In this document: positions 22,712 through 30,722 of the stretch, in pieces
How the letters are laid out: every line of letters begins with the position of its first letter
How positions within the stretch are numbered: position 1 is the first letter of the stretch
From: Cupidesulfovibrio sp000226255
GTDB lineage: Bacteria; Desulfobacterota; Desulfovibrionia; Desulfovibrionales; Desulfovibrionaceae
Length of the DNA: 64,000 bases
Reading direction: 5' to 3'
Assembly (NCBI RefSeq): GCF_003402415.2
Contig: NZ_AP036014.1
Coordinates: forward strand, 1,302,001-1,366,000
Translations under genes and position numbers: made by a program
The notes under the pieces: model-generated
The model's input: only the letters and a program-made list of their open reading frames with translations
The model's database searches: none
What the model was told of the DNA's origin: nothing

Positions 22712-24268
22712 CTACAACCCCGCCGCCACCACCATGTCGGTGATGGGGCCGCGGCTCTTGCGGCCGCGCAGCACCAGGTGGGCATAGCCGGGGTTGCCGC
22801 GCAGCAGGCGCACCAGCCAGTTAAGGCCGTTGTTCTCCGGGCTGTTGAAGGGGGCGTCCACCTGCTGGGTGTCACCCATGCAGATCACCTTCACGTTGCG
22901 GCCCATGCGGGTGAGCAGGGTGCGCAGGTCTTCGCGCGAGAGGTTCTGGGTTTCGTCCAGTATCACCACGCAGTCTTCCAGGTTGCGGCCGCGCGTGTAG
23001 TTGATGGGCAGCACCTGGATCACCTTGGGGTTCAGGCGGCTGAGGCTGGTGCCGTTGGGCGTGGCCGCCAGCGCGTTGGGGGCGCGGCGGTGCTCGTTGT
23101 GCAGCTTCAGCATCAGGTCCACGATGTATTCCATGTACGGGTCGGTCTTTTCGGTCAGGTCGCCGGGCAGGTAGCCCAGCTTGGGGCCGATTTCCACCAG
23201 CGGTTTGGAGATGAAGATGCGCTTGTGGCGCTTTTCCTTCAGCACCATTTCCAGCGCGCAGCCAAGGGCCAGGAAGGTCTTGCCCTTGCCCGCCGTGGAT
23301 TGCAGGCTGACCAGCGGAATGCCGGGGTCCAGCATCAGGCGCATGGCCAGCGCCTGGTACACGTCGCGCGGCACGATGTTCCACGGCGTGGCGGCAAACT
23401 TCACCTCGTGCGTATCCAGCGCGTGGTCGTGGAACAGGGGGTAGGCCCCTTCCCAGGTGAAGCTGTTGGGCACCACGTCGGCGGGCGCGACGAAGCCGGT
23501 GTAGCGTTCCGATTCCGAGCGGAAGGGGATGGAGCAGCGGTATTCCTCGCTGCGCAGGCCGGAACTGGTGTCGGCCATGATGCGCAGCAGCCGGTCGTTG
23601 GAGACGAGCACCACGGGTTCCTCGCGCGGCACGGTGGCCAGCAGCGAGCGGGCGTCGGCGATGATGTACTGGTCGGGGGAGGATTTTACCTCCGGCGCGG
23701 AGGAGGGCAGGGCCAGGGCCTGGTAGTCGCCGGTGACCACCCGCAGATGCCCCTGGGTGACGGCTGCCTCCACGGCGGATACGGCGCGGGATACCAGGTG
23801 GGCCTTGGCGGGCTGGCGTTTCAGCTTGTCCAGTTCCTGCAGGACGGTCTGGGGCAGGTAGCAGGCGTTCTCGCTGCCGCTGCGCAGCTGCTCGATGCAG
23901 CCGGGGTCTTCCAGCAGGACGTTGGTGTCGATGACGTAATGCTTGCGGATTTCTCCGGCGGAGGGGCGCGTTGCGGCCTTGCGGCGTCCCGCCGCGCCAG
24001 TTGCGGCTGTCGCTGCGGTCTTGCCGCCCGGTTTGCCGGTGGGGCGGGGGGCCGCGCGGGCGGCGTTCCTGAGGTCGGCGTGGTGCGCCTGCTTGTGCTC
24101 CTCGAAATCCTCCAGTGACGAGAGCCTGAGCTTGCCGTTGCGTTCCGGCAGGGGCGGGGCCTCTTCCTGCATCGCAGAAGGCGCGGGGACGGATGTGGCG
24201 CCGGTGACGGGGACAACCCGTTCCTTGCGGCGCTTGCCGTTGCCTGCGTCCACCTTCTTCTTCGCCAT
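22712..24268 (-). CDS. PIN-PhoH family ATPase
   Basis: 518 residues from the ATG at 24268 (AGGAG seven bases upstream; a longer start at 24292 is less likely). A basic Lys/Arg N-terminus is followed by a PIN domain (about 112-245) with HYVIDTNVLLEDP, QELDKLK and VSNDRLLRIMAD carrying the acidic residues of a ribonuclease site. The PhoH-like ATPase domain (about 300-518) has Walker A STAGKGKTFLA, VVILDETQNL as Walker B and MGDTQQVD. This PIN-PhoH pairing is related to toxin-like RNase/helicase proteins and to YlaK. A role in RNA turnover is inferred from the family. Confidence 0.88.
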   Translation of the reverse strand: MAKKKVDAGNGKRRKERVVPVTGATSVPAPSAMQEEAPPLPERNGKLRLSSLEDFEEHKQAHHADLRNAARAAPRPTGKPGGKTAATAATGAAGRRKAATRPSAGEIRKHYVIDTNVLLEDPGCIEQLRSGSENACYLPQTVLQELDKLKRQPAKAHLVSRAVSAVEAAVTQGHLRVVTGDYQALALPSSAPEVKSSPDQYIIADARSLLATVPREEPVVLVSNDRLLRIMADTSSGLRSEEYRCSIPFRSESERYTGFVAPADVVPNSFTWEGAYPLFHDHALDTHEVKFAATPWNIVPRDVYQALAMRLMLDPGIPLVSLQSTAGKGKTFLALGCALEMVLKEKRHKRIFISKPLVEIGPKLGYLPGDLTEKTDPYMEYIVDLMLKLHNEHRRAPNALAATPNGTSLSRLNPKVIQVLPINYTRGRNLEDCVVILDETQNLSREDLRTLLTRMGRNVKVICMGDTQQVDAPFNSPENNGLNWLVRLLRGNPGYAHLVLRGRKSRGPITDMVVAAGL

Positions 24269-24660
24269 GGGTGCTCCTGGGTTGGGGGCCACGAGGCGGA
24301 ATGGGCGGGGCGACGTGCGCTCCCTATTTCGAGACTCTAGAAAATCTTTAGCGCGGTTTCACCAAATAAGGAAGCATCCCTCGGCGTGCGTTGCGTGAGG
24401 ATATGGTGACGGCGCGGTGACGGCGGCGCGGGCGCGCGTTGGAAGGGCGTGACGGCGCGGTTCCGGATACGTCGCGCGCGCGCGTGACCGGCGCGTGGCA
24501 TACGGCGCGAGGCATACGGCGGAGCAGGGTGGGGCACGGTGACGGGCGTTGCCACCCCGGCGAGATGGTACGCGCAGCCGGGGCCGAACGGAATGCGGCC
24601 CGGCAGTGCTGACGGGCCGCCTGGGTTCGTGCGTGGTGCACGGCCGGGAACGTGGCCGGA
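24269..24660. other. Intergenic region with GTGACGGCGCGG repeats
   Basis: About 390 bases without a credible gene. It contains several imperfect copies of GTGACGGCGCGG (near 24410-24465) and CGCG runs. No hairpin with a U tract was found after the ExeA-like gene that ends here in convergence with nothing. Confidence 0.4.
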
Positions 24661-26604
24661 TCAGTCGAAGTGGCGGTAGAACACCGCGCCGTCGCCAAAG
24701 GCGGGTTCCACCGTGGCGGCGGGAAATCGCTGGAACAGCCGTTCGGCCGCGGCGTGGGCCTCGGCGGGTTTGGCGTAGAAGCGTGGCGGCATCAGGTAGA
24801 AGCGCAGCCCCCGGTCGGGCTTCCACACCGGGGCCAGCACCACATCCCGCTTGCCGCCGCCCTTGGCGCGCAAGGCGCGGTAGGCTTCTTCCACCGTAGG
24901 GTGGCTTTCCAGCAGCAGGGCGCACTGGCCGCGCCGCTCCATGCCCGGCTCCGTGGCGATGGCGGGCAGGGCCAGGATGGTGTCCGACGGCAGGCGGTTG
25001 GGGTTGGTGATGGCGGGGTTGGCTTGCAACACCGCGTCCAGCACGGCGGCGGCGCGCCCGTACACGGCGTCCAGCAGGCTGAGCAGGGTTTCGCCGCGCG
25101 GCAGCACCACCATGCCCAGCCGGGCGGGCGGCGCGGTTGTCGCGCCCGTGGGGCCTGTGGAACCTGCTCCGGGCAGCGCGGCCGTTGCCGGGCCAGCCAT
25201 GGCGGGGGTTGCCGCCTGCGGCCGGGCCGATGCGCTGGCGCGCGTTTCCGCGCCGGGCGCGTTGGCTGGCGCAGCGTCCTTGCCTGTTCCGGTGCCGGTT
25301 TCCGCGCCGGACAGCCCCAGAGAGGCCAGCAGCGGACGGAAGAAGCCCACCATGCCGCCGTCCGCTGCTCCTTCTGCGGGCGCGGGCGTGGAACCCGCCA
25401 TGCCGACATCGGCCACCTGTACGCCCTTGGCGGCCCACGGCAGGTGCAGTTCGCCGCCGCGCAGCATGTGCCCGCCCGTCCACATCCCCGCGCCCAGCAG
25501 CAGGGCGGCCAGCGCGACGTAGCCCGCCACGCGCAGCGGCCCCGGCCCGCCCCCGACCGCAAGGCCGACAAGTCCCGCCGGGCCGGTTTCCAGCCTGCCG
25601 CCCAGCCCGGCATCGCGGCTGGCGAAGGCGTTCACCTCGCGCCAGGTGACGCGGCGGCGGTTGTTTATGAGCAGGTTCATGACCAGTTGGTGGCACAGGC
25701 GCATGATCTTGCGCGGGTAGCCGCCGGTGGCGCGGTGCACGGCCAGCAGCGCGGGCAGGGTGAACAGCCGCTCCCCGGCGGGGCCGCCCGCCAGGCGCAG
25801 CCGGTGGCGCACCAGGCGGATGGTTTCGCGCGGCGAAAGGGGGCGCAGGGGCAGGTATTCGTTGATGCGGTCGCGAAAGTTGGGCAGCGCGGCGATGGTG
25901 TCTTCCAGTTCGCGCTGGCCGAACAGGATGATCTGGAGCAGCTTTTCGGTGTTGGTCTCGAAGTTCAGCAATTCGCGCAGCACTTCCAGGCATTCGGGCA
26001 GCAGCTTCTGGCCTTCGTCGATGCACAGCACCACGATGCGCCCCTGCTCCTGCGTCAGGCGCAGCAGGGCGGTCTGGATGCGTTCCACCGCCTCGCGCCG
26101 CAGTTCGCTGCCGGGGGCCGCCCGCGCGGCGTCGCCCGGTGCGTGCGCCGGGGCGCTGCTGACGGTGATGTGCGCCGGAGTGGGGCCGAACCCGTCGTCT
26201 TCGCGCATACTGCCGATTCCGGCGTCGGGCGCGTTCACCGTATCGGCTGCGGCCGCCTTCGCGCTGGTCCCGCCCGCCGGGCTGGCGGCCGGGCTGGCAG
26301 AAGGCCCGGCCAGCAGTTCGCACAGGTGCAGGGCAAAGGCTTCCGCGCTGGCGAATCCGGGGTCCAGAATCAGGTGGGCCGTCACTTCCGGCTGTTCGGC
26401 AAAGGCGCGCAGCAGGCAGCGGCACAGGGTGCTCTTGCCGGTGCCCACCTCGCCCAGCACCACGTTCAGCCCGCGCCGCAGCCGCACGGCGATTTCCAGC
26501 CGGTGCAGGCACAGTTCGTGGCCGGGCGCGCGGTAGTACGAGAGCGGGTCTGGCGAGGTGGAAAACGGTTCGCGCGAGAGGCCGAGCAATTCAAGATAGT
26601 TCAT
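24661..26604 (-). CDS. ExeA/MshM-like AAA ATPase with C-terminal LysM-like region
   Basis: 647 residues from the ATG at 26604 (AAGGA nine bases upstream). It begins MNYLELLGLSREPFSTSPDP, the hallmark of ExeA/GspA/MshM ATPases. Walker A GEVGTGKST (about 45-53) and Walker B IVVLCIDEGQKL are present, as is the GQRELEDTI sensor region. A membrane helix (about 350-367) leads to a periplasmic part. That part contains a LysM-like stretch (LPRGETLLSLLDAVYG...NPNRLPSDTILALP) and a final domain resembling SPOR-type folds. Such proteins help pilus or secretion machines cross peptidoglycan. It sits next to pilT and the pilus operon, matching mshM context. Confidence 0.85.
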   Translation of the reverse strand: MNYLELLGLSREPFSTSPDPLSYYRAPGHELCLHRLEIAVRLRRGLNVVLGEVGTGKSTLCRCLLRAFAEQPEVTAHLILDPGFASAEAFALHLCELLAGPSASPAASPAGGTSAKAAAADTVNAPDAGIGSMREDDGFGPTPAHITVSSAPAHAPGDAARAAPGSELRREAVERIQTALLRLTQEQGRIVVLCIDEGQKLLPECLEVLRELLNFETNTEKLLQIILFGQRELEDTIAALPNFRDRINEYLPLRPLSPRETIRLVRHRLRLAGGPAGERLFTLPALLAVHRATGGYPRKIMRLCHQLVMNLLINNRRRVTWREVNAFASRDAGLGGRLETGPAGLVGLAVGGGPGPLRVAGYVALAALLLGAGMWTGGHMLRGGELHLPWAAKGVQVADVGMAGSTPAPAEGAADGGMVGFFRPLLASLGLSGAETGTGTGKDAAPANAPGAETRASASARPQAATPAMAGPATAALPGAGSTGPTGATTAPPARLGMVVLPRGETLLSLLDAVYGRAAAVLDAVLQANPAITNPNRLPSDTILALPAIATEPGMERRGQCALLLESHPTVEEAYRALRAKGGGKRDVVLAPVWKPDRGLRFYLMPPRFYAKPAEAHAAAERLFQRFPAATVEPAFGDGAVFYRHFD

Positions 26605-26657
26605 GGCGTATCCTTGAGCGCCTTGGCGTCCTTGGGGTCCGTGGGGGGGGCCGCCGC

Positions 26658-27776
26658 TCAGAAATCGTCGTCCGTTGCGTCCGATGCGCTGGCCGCGCGG
26701 CCCATGGCGGTGGGGCCGACCCCGGCCAGATACGGCTTGAAGCGCGGCTTGTCGGCCACGTGCACGGCGGCGTCGCGCGGGTGGATCAGCCCCGCGCCCA
26801 GCAGCCGCAGGATGTCGTCGTCCAGGGTCTGCATGCCCGCGTTCTTGCCGGTTTGCAGCACGCTGGTCAGCTGGTAGGTCTTGCTTTCGCGGATCAGGTT
26901 GCGCACGGCGGGCACGCCCAGCATGATTTCCAGCGCGGCCACCCGGCCCGGCCTGTCGGCGCGCGGAAACAGCACCTGCGAGATGACGGCCTGCAGGGTT
27001 TCCGAAAGGCTGGTGCGGATCTGGGCCTGCATTTCCGACGGAAACACCTCGACGATGCGGTCGATGGTCTTGGGCGCGGAGATGGTGTGCACCGTGGACA
27101 GCACAAGGTGCCCGGTTTCCGCCGCCTCCAGCGCCAGGCTGATGGTTTCGAGGTCGCGCATTTCGCCCACCAGGATGATGTCCGGGTCTTCGCGCAAGGC
27201 ACCGCGCAGGGCTGCGGCAAAGCTCTTGGTGTGGCGTCCCACCTCGCGCTGGTTGATCAGGCACCCGCGCGGCTCGTGCACGAATTCCACCGGGTCTTCG
27301 ATGGTGATGATGTGGTCGCGGCGGTGGGTGTTGGCGTGGTCGATCATGGCCGCCAGCGTGGTGGACTTGCCGCTGCCGGTGGGCCCGGTAAGCAGCACGA
27401 GGCCCTTGGGCAGCATGGCCAGGTCGCGCAGCAGCGGGGGCAGGCCCAGCGCCTCCACCGAGGGGATGTTGCTTGGAATCTCGCGGAATGCCGCGCCCAC
27501 GCCGCGCTCGTGGCGGTAGAAGTTGGCGCGGTAGCGGGCCATGCCGGGCACGGCGTAGCCGAAGTCCAGGTCGCCTGTTTCGGCGAATTCCGCGCGGCGG
27601 GCGGGGGGAATGATCTCGTCCAGCATGGCGGCGAGGTCCGCGTCGTCCAGCGCGGGCTGGTCCAGCCGTTGCAGCGTGCCGTGCACGCGCACCATGGGGG
27701 TGCAGCCGCTGGAAAGGTGCAGGTCCGAGCCGCCAAGCCCGTGCAGGATGTGGAAGAACTGGTCGATGCGTGCCAT
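26658..27776 (-). CDS. pilT: Type IV pilus retraction ATPase PilT
   Basis: 372 residues from the ATG at 27776, chosen for AAGGA ten bases upstream; the frame stays open further upstream through GTCATG repeats that are probably untranslated. Walker A GPTGSGKST, the Asp box ITIEDPVEF, Walker B IILVGEMRDLET and the His boxes are present. The AVRNLIRE motif matches the AIRNLIRE signature needed for retraction in PilT. It is a cytoplasmic hexameric motor that depolymerises pili. It lies 53 bases upstream of the ExeA-like gene, with which it is likely co-transcribed. Confidence 0.92.
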   Translation of the reverse strand: MARIDQFFHILHGLGGSDLHLSSGCTPMVRVHGTLQRLDQPALDDADLAAMLDEIIPPARRAEFAETGDLDFGYAVPGMARYRANFYRHERGVGAAFREIPSNIPSVEALGLPPLLRDLAMLPKGLVLLTGPTGSGKSTTLAAMIDHANTHRRDHIITIEDPVEFVHEPRGCLINQREVGRHTKSFAAALRGALREDPDIILVGEMRDLETISLALEAAETGHLVLSTVHTISAPKTIDRIVEVFPSEMQAQIRTSLSETLQAVISQVLFPRADRPGRVAALEIMLGVPAVRNLIRESKTYQLTSVLQTGKNAGMQTLDDDILRLLGAGLIHPRDAAVHVADKPRFKPYLAGVGPTAMGRAASASDATDDDF

Positions 27777-28109
27777 GCGTGGTTCCTTGCGCCGCACGGG
27801 CGGCAGCGGGGGATGTGCGTGCGCGGGGCCGGTTGTGGCGGTCGTGCCGGTCATGTCGGTCATGCCGGTCATGTCGGTGTGCCGGTCGGGTCGGTCGTGC
27901 GCCAGCGTGCCTCGGTGCCTTGCCGCCGTTGCGAAGCGTTTCCGCCGTTGCGGGCGCGCAAGGCCCGCGCGCCGCTCTCGCGCCCGGTTTTCAGGCTGGC
28001 CCGATCCTATGCGGATGGGCGGAATAATCAAGCATCGTATACTAATGGCGTCACATGGCCCCTTCTGCTAGAAGGCGGGTGCGCAACGGCGCAGGAGGAA
28101 CCGACACCC
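27777..28109. other. Divergent pilT-pilD intergenic region with GTCATG repeat
   Basis: It carries a tandem 9-base repeat of the type GTCATGCCG/GTCATGTCG (about 27840-27880), the same family as at 1391-1435. A TATACT hexamer at 28038-28043 could be the -10 of pilD, with no good -35. Confidence 0.45.
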
Positions 28110-28913
28110 ATGCCGTTCACCGATCCCGCCGTCTTTCCATGGCTGGCGCTGGTGCTGGGCCTTGTGCTTGGCAGCTTCTACAACGTGTGCATCCACCGCG
28201 CCATAGAGGGCCAATCGCTGCTGTGGCCGCCGTCGCACTGTCCGCATTGCGCGGCGCGGCTGCGCCCGTGGCATCTGGTGCCCATCCTCAGCTATCTTGT
28301 GCTGCGCGGCCGCTGTCATGCCTGCGGCCAGCGCATCAGCCCGCGCTATCCCATCGTAGAGGCCGCATCCGGCCTGCTGGCCCTGCTGCTGGCGCTGCGC
28401 TTTGGCCCAACGTGGCCCTTCGCCGTGTACATGGTGTTCGGCGGGGCGCTGCTGGTGGCCTCGTTCATCGACTTCGAAACGTTCATCCTGCCCGACGTCA
28501 TCACCCTGTCCGGCGCGCTGGCCGCCCCTGTGGCCGCCGTGCTGCTGCTGGACATGCCCCTGGCCGACAGCCTGATCGGCGCGGCGGCGGGCGGCGGCGC
28601 GTTCTGGCTGGTGCTGGCGGGCTTCAAGCGGGCGCGCGGCATCGACGGCATGGGCCTTGGCGACGTGAAGCTGATGGTGCTCATCGGCGGGCTGTGCGGC
28701 TGGCAGGCCCTGCCCGTGGTCACGCTGCTGGCGGGCCTTTCGGCCCTGCTGGCAGCCGCGTGGTTTCTGCGCCGCCGCGAAGCGGGGCAGTCGGCCCGCG
28801 AGGTGGCCATTCCCTTCGGCCCGTTCCTCAGCCTGGGCGCGGTGGTGTACATGCTGTACGGCCCGGCCATCGTGCGCTGGTGGTTCGGGTTCGTCACCGG
28901 CAAGCCCGCGTAG
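28110..28913 (+). CDS. pilD: Prepilin peptidase / N-methyltransferase
   Basis: 267 residues; SD GGAGGA ten bases before the ATG. The N-terminal methylase domain carries the four-Cys zinc site CPHC...CHAC (about 47-75). Eight membrane segments follow, with the catalytic aspartates in SFIDFETFILPD and GMGLGDVKLM (GxGD protease). It cleaves and methylates the type III leader peptides of the pilins encoded at 30.7-36.9 kb. Confidence 0.94.
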   Translation: MPFTDPAVFPWLALVLGLVLGSFYNVCIHRAIEGQSLLWPPSHCPHCAARLRPWHLVPILSYLVLRGRCHACGQRISPRYPIVEAASGLLALLLALRFGPTWPFAVYMVFGGALLVASFIDFETFILPDVITLSGALAAPVAAVLLLDMPLADSLIGAAAGGGAFWLVLAGFKRARGIDGMGLGDVKLMVLIGGLCGWQALPVVTLLAGLSALLAAAWFLRRREAGQSAREVAIPFGPFLSLGAVVYMLYGPAIVRWWFGFVTGKPA

Positions 28914-28936
28914 CCAGCCAGCAGCCATCCTTTTTA

Positions 28937-28968
28937 CAACGGGCGAAAGGACAAGTTGTAACTGCCTC
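28937..28968. repeat. Truncated relic of element B family
   Basis: CAACGGGCGAAAGGACAAGTT...CTGCCTC closely matches the right end of element B (29083-29115). It abuts that element directly, so it looks like the remnant of an earlier copy. Confidence 0.55.
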
Positions 28969-29117
28969 TAGGGGCTGTTTCTAAATAAGGCATTTCGTTC
29001 GTTGGCAAGGAAAACAAGCCCGCCATGAGGGAGTATACTCTTCTTGTATTCGACCGAAATGGCAGGTGAAGTTTGACGATGCCAACGGGCGAAAGGACAA
29101 TTTAGAAACAGCCTCTA
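28969..29117. mobile_element. MITE-like element B with TA flanks
   Basis: The 145-bp core (28971-29115) has inverted termini GGGGCTGTTTCTAAAT and ATTTAGAAACAGCCTC (15 of 16) with TA on both sides. Inside lie nested inverted repeats (CGTTGGC/GCCAACG) and the palindrome GAGTATACTC. It shares about 100 bases with element C at 38331-38462. No ORF. Its right TA plus the terminal G form the TAG stop of the lytic transglycosylase gene. Confidence 0.7.
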
Positions 29118-29825
29118 CCGCGAAAGCCGCGCATAGGTATCCATCACCTTGGCCACGTACTGCTGCGTTTCCGGTATGGGCGGGATGCCGCCGTGCTTCG
29201 CCACCCGTTCCGGCCCGGCGTTGTAGGCGGCCAGCGCCAGCGGCAGCTCGCCGAAGCGGTCCATGAGCGATTTCAGGTAGCGCACGCCGCCCTCCACGTT
29301 GGCGTCGGCGTCGAACGGCGCGGAAACGCCAAGGTCGCGCTGGGTGCCGGGCATGATCTGCATCAGCCCCTGCGCCCCGGCGGGCGAAACGGCCGTGGGG
29401 TCGTAGTTCGATTCCACGGCTATCACCGCCTCCACCAGCTTCGGGTCCACGCCGTGTCGCGCGCCGTGCCGGGCGGCCAGCCCCTTGATGCCCACCGGCC
29501 CCACCGCCTTCACCAGTTCCTGCACCCGAAACCGTCCGAACACCCGGTAGCGCGCATCGCCCTTGGGCTTGTCGGTCAGGTGCACCACGCCGTCCTCGTC
29601 CACGTAGCGGTAGATGGTGACGACTTCTGCGGCGGCGGCGGGGCGGACGAGCGCGCCGCACGCGCCAAAGGGCGCGGCCATGGCCACCAGCAACGCGGCG
29701 GCCAGCACGGCAGCGCGGCCCCGCCCGCGCCATCTAATGGGCGTGGCTGATGCGCCGTTCCTGGTGTATGGTCCGGATTGCGGGGCGAATGCCCACGGTA
29801 GCGACGAAATTTGTACGCGATGCAT
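29115..29825 (-). CDS. Lytic transglycosylase with DUF4124 N-terminal domain
   Basis: 236 residues from the ATG at 29825, the only in-frame ATG before the signal sequence; it has no SD and starts 11 bases from the divergent gene. After a signal or anchor helix (about 38-62), a DUF4124 segment (VVTIYRYVDEDGVVHLTDKP) precedes a family 1 SLT domain with VIAVESNYDP (catalytic Glu), SPAGAQGLMQIMPGT and LALAAYNAGP. It cleaves peptidoglycan in the periplasm and may open the wall for the pilus. The TAG stop uses the TA flank and terminal base of element B. Confidence 0.85.
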   Translation of the reverse strand: MHRVQISSLPWAFAPQSGPYTRNGASATPIRWRGRGRAAVLAAALLVAMAAPFGACGALVRPAAAAEVVTIYRYVDEDGVVHLTDKPKGDARYRVFGRFRVQELVKAVGPVGIKGLAARHGARHGVDPKLVEAVIAVESNYDPTAVSPAGAQGLMQIMPGTQRDLGVSAPFDADANVEGGVRYLKSLMDRFGELPLALAAYNAGPERVAKHGGIPPIPETQQYVAKVMDTYARLSR

Positions 29826-29836
29826 GGGAGGTGCCG

Positions 29837-30517
29837 ATGTTCTCACCGAAAAAGCCGGGTTTGCCGCTTGCGGCATTGCTGGTGGCGGGGCTGCTGCTTG
29901 CGCCGGGCACGGCCCTTGGCGGCAAGGTGTACATATGGACCGACGAGAAGGGCGTGAAGCACATTTCCGACACGCCCCCGGCGGCAGCGCCCGCCGACAT
30001 GAAAAGTCTTTCCGCCACGCCCAACGCGGGGCGGGTCGATGCCCCGTCCGACCCCTCGCCTGGCAACCCGGCGGGCGTCGCCGCTGTGCCGGGCGTTCCG
30101 GGGCCGGGCGAGGGCGGCACGCATGTCGTTGACGGCGTGGTGGTGGGGCCGGACGGCCAGCCCGTGCTGGGGCCGGACGGACAACCCGTGCGCGTCGCCC
30201 CAGACGGCCAGCCTGCCGCACCCGGCCAGCCCGCACTGGACGCCGACGGGCAGTTGCTTCCGGCCATTCAGGCCGGGCCGGACCCCAAGGCCGAAGAGCG
30301 CGAGGCCCTGCAACGCCGCCTTGAGGAACTGCTAAAGGAAAAGGACGCCTACGACCTTGCCAACCGCCGCGCCCGATCCTCTGGCGACGGTTACGCCAAG
30401 CAGCGGTCGCGCTACTACCAGAACGAGGTGGAAGGGCGCATCAACGAGGTGCAAAGCCGCCTCAAGCTGCTGTCCCCCGAAGGGGCCGAGGCGTCCGGCG
30501 AGGGCGGCGGCCAGTAG
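29837..30517 (+). CDS. DUF4124-domain exported protein
   Basis: 226 residues; ATG with GGGAGG six bases upstream. A signal peptide (1-29) is followed by the DUF4124 motif KVYIWTDEKGVKHISDTPP, a Pro/Gly-rich linker containing GPDGQPV repeats (GPDGQPVLGPDGQPVRVAPDGQP), and a charged helical C-terminus (about 155-215) likely to form a coiled coil. Function is unknown. DUF4124 also occurs in the divergent transglycosylase, so the pair shares a module and probably a location at the cell wall. Confidence 0.8.
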   Translation: MFSPKKPGLPLAALLVAGLLLAPGTALGGKVYIWTDEKGVKHISDTPPAAAPADMKSLSATPNAGRVDAPSDPSPGNPAGVAAVPGVPGPGEGGTHVVDGVVVGPDGQPVLGPDGQPVRVAPDGQPAAPGQPALDADGQLLPAIQAGPDPKAEEREALQRRLEELLKEKDAYDLANRRARSSGDGYAKQRSRYYQNEVEGRINEVQSRLKLLSPEGAEASGEGGGQ

Positions 30518-30617
30518 CGGCCCGCCTTCCCGGCCCTTTTCCCCGCGTCGCCTTCGCGCCGCGTTCACCCCGGCGTTGGGCCGCTGCCCGGCCATGTCTT
30601 CCACTATCCAGCAAGCA

Positions 30618-30650
30618 CGCGCCCCTCGAACAACGGGGGGCGCGCTTTTT
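30618..30650 (+). terminator. Terminator after the DUF4124 gene
   Basis: Stem CGCGCCCC/GGGGCGCG followed by CTTTTT. It also separates this gene from the convergent pilin fusion gene. Confidence 0.75.
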
Positions 30651-30722
30651 CCTGCCCTGTTCCTGCCCTGTCCCTGCCCTTGTCTTGCCTGTCCTCGGCG
30701 TGTCCGCGCCTTTCCCTGCCGC

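Noticed and set aside
26605..27264. In-frame upstream extension of the ExeA-like gene
   Set aside because: It overlaps pilT in another frame, lacks family features, and the ATG at 26604 has an SD and the diagnostic MNYLELLGL start.
27840..27880. Possible CRISPR-like array of short repeats
   Set aside because: The 9-base units are contiguous, have no spacers and no cas genes are near.
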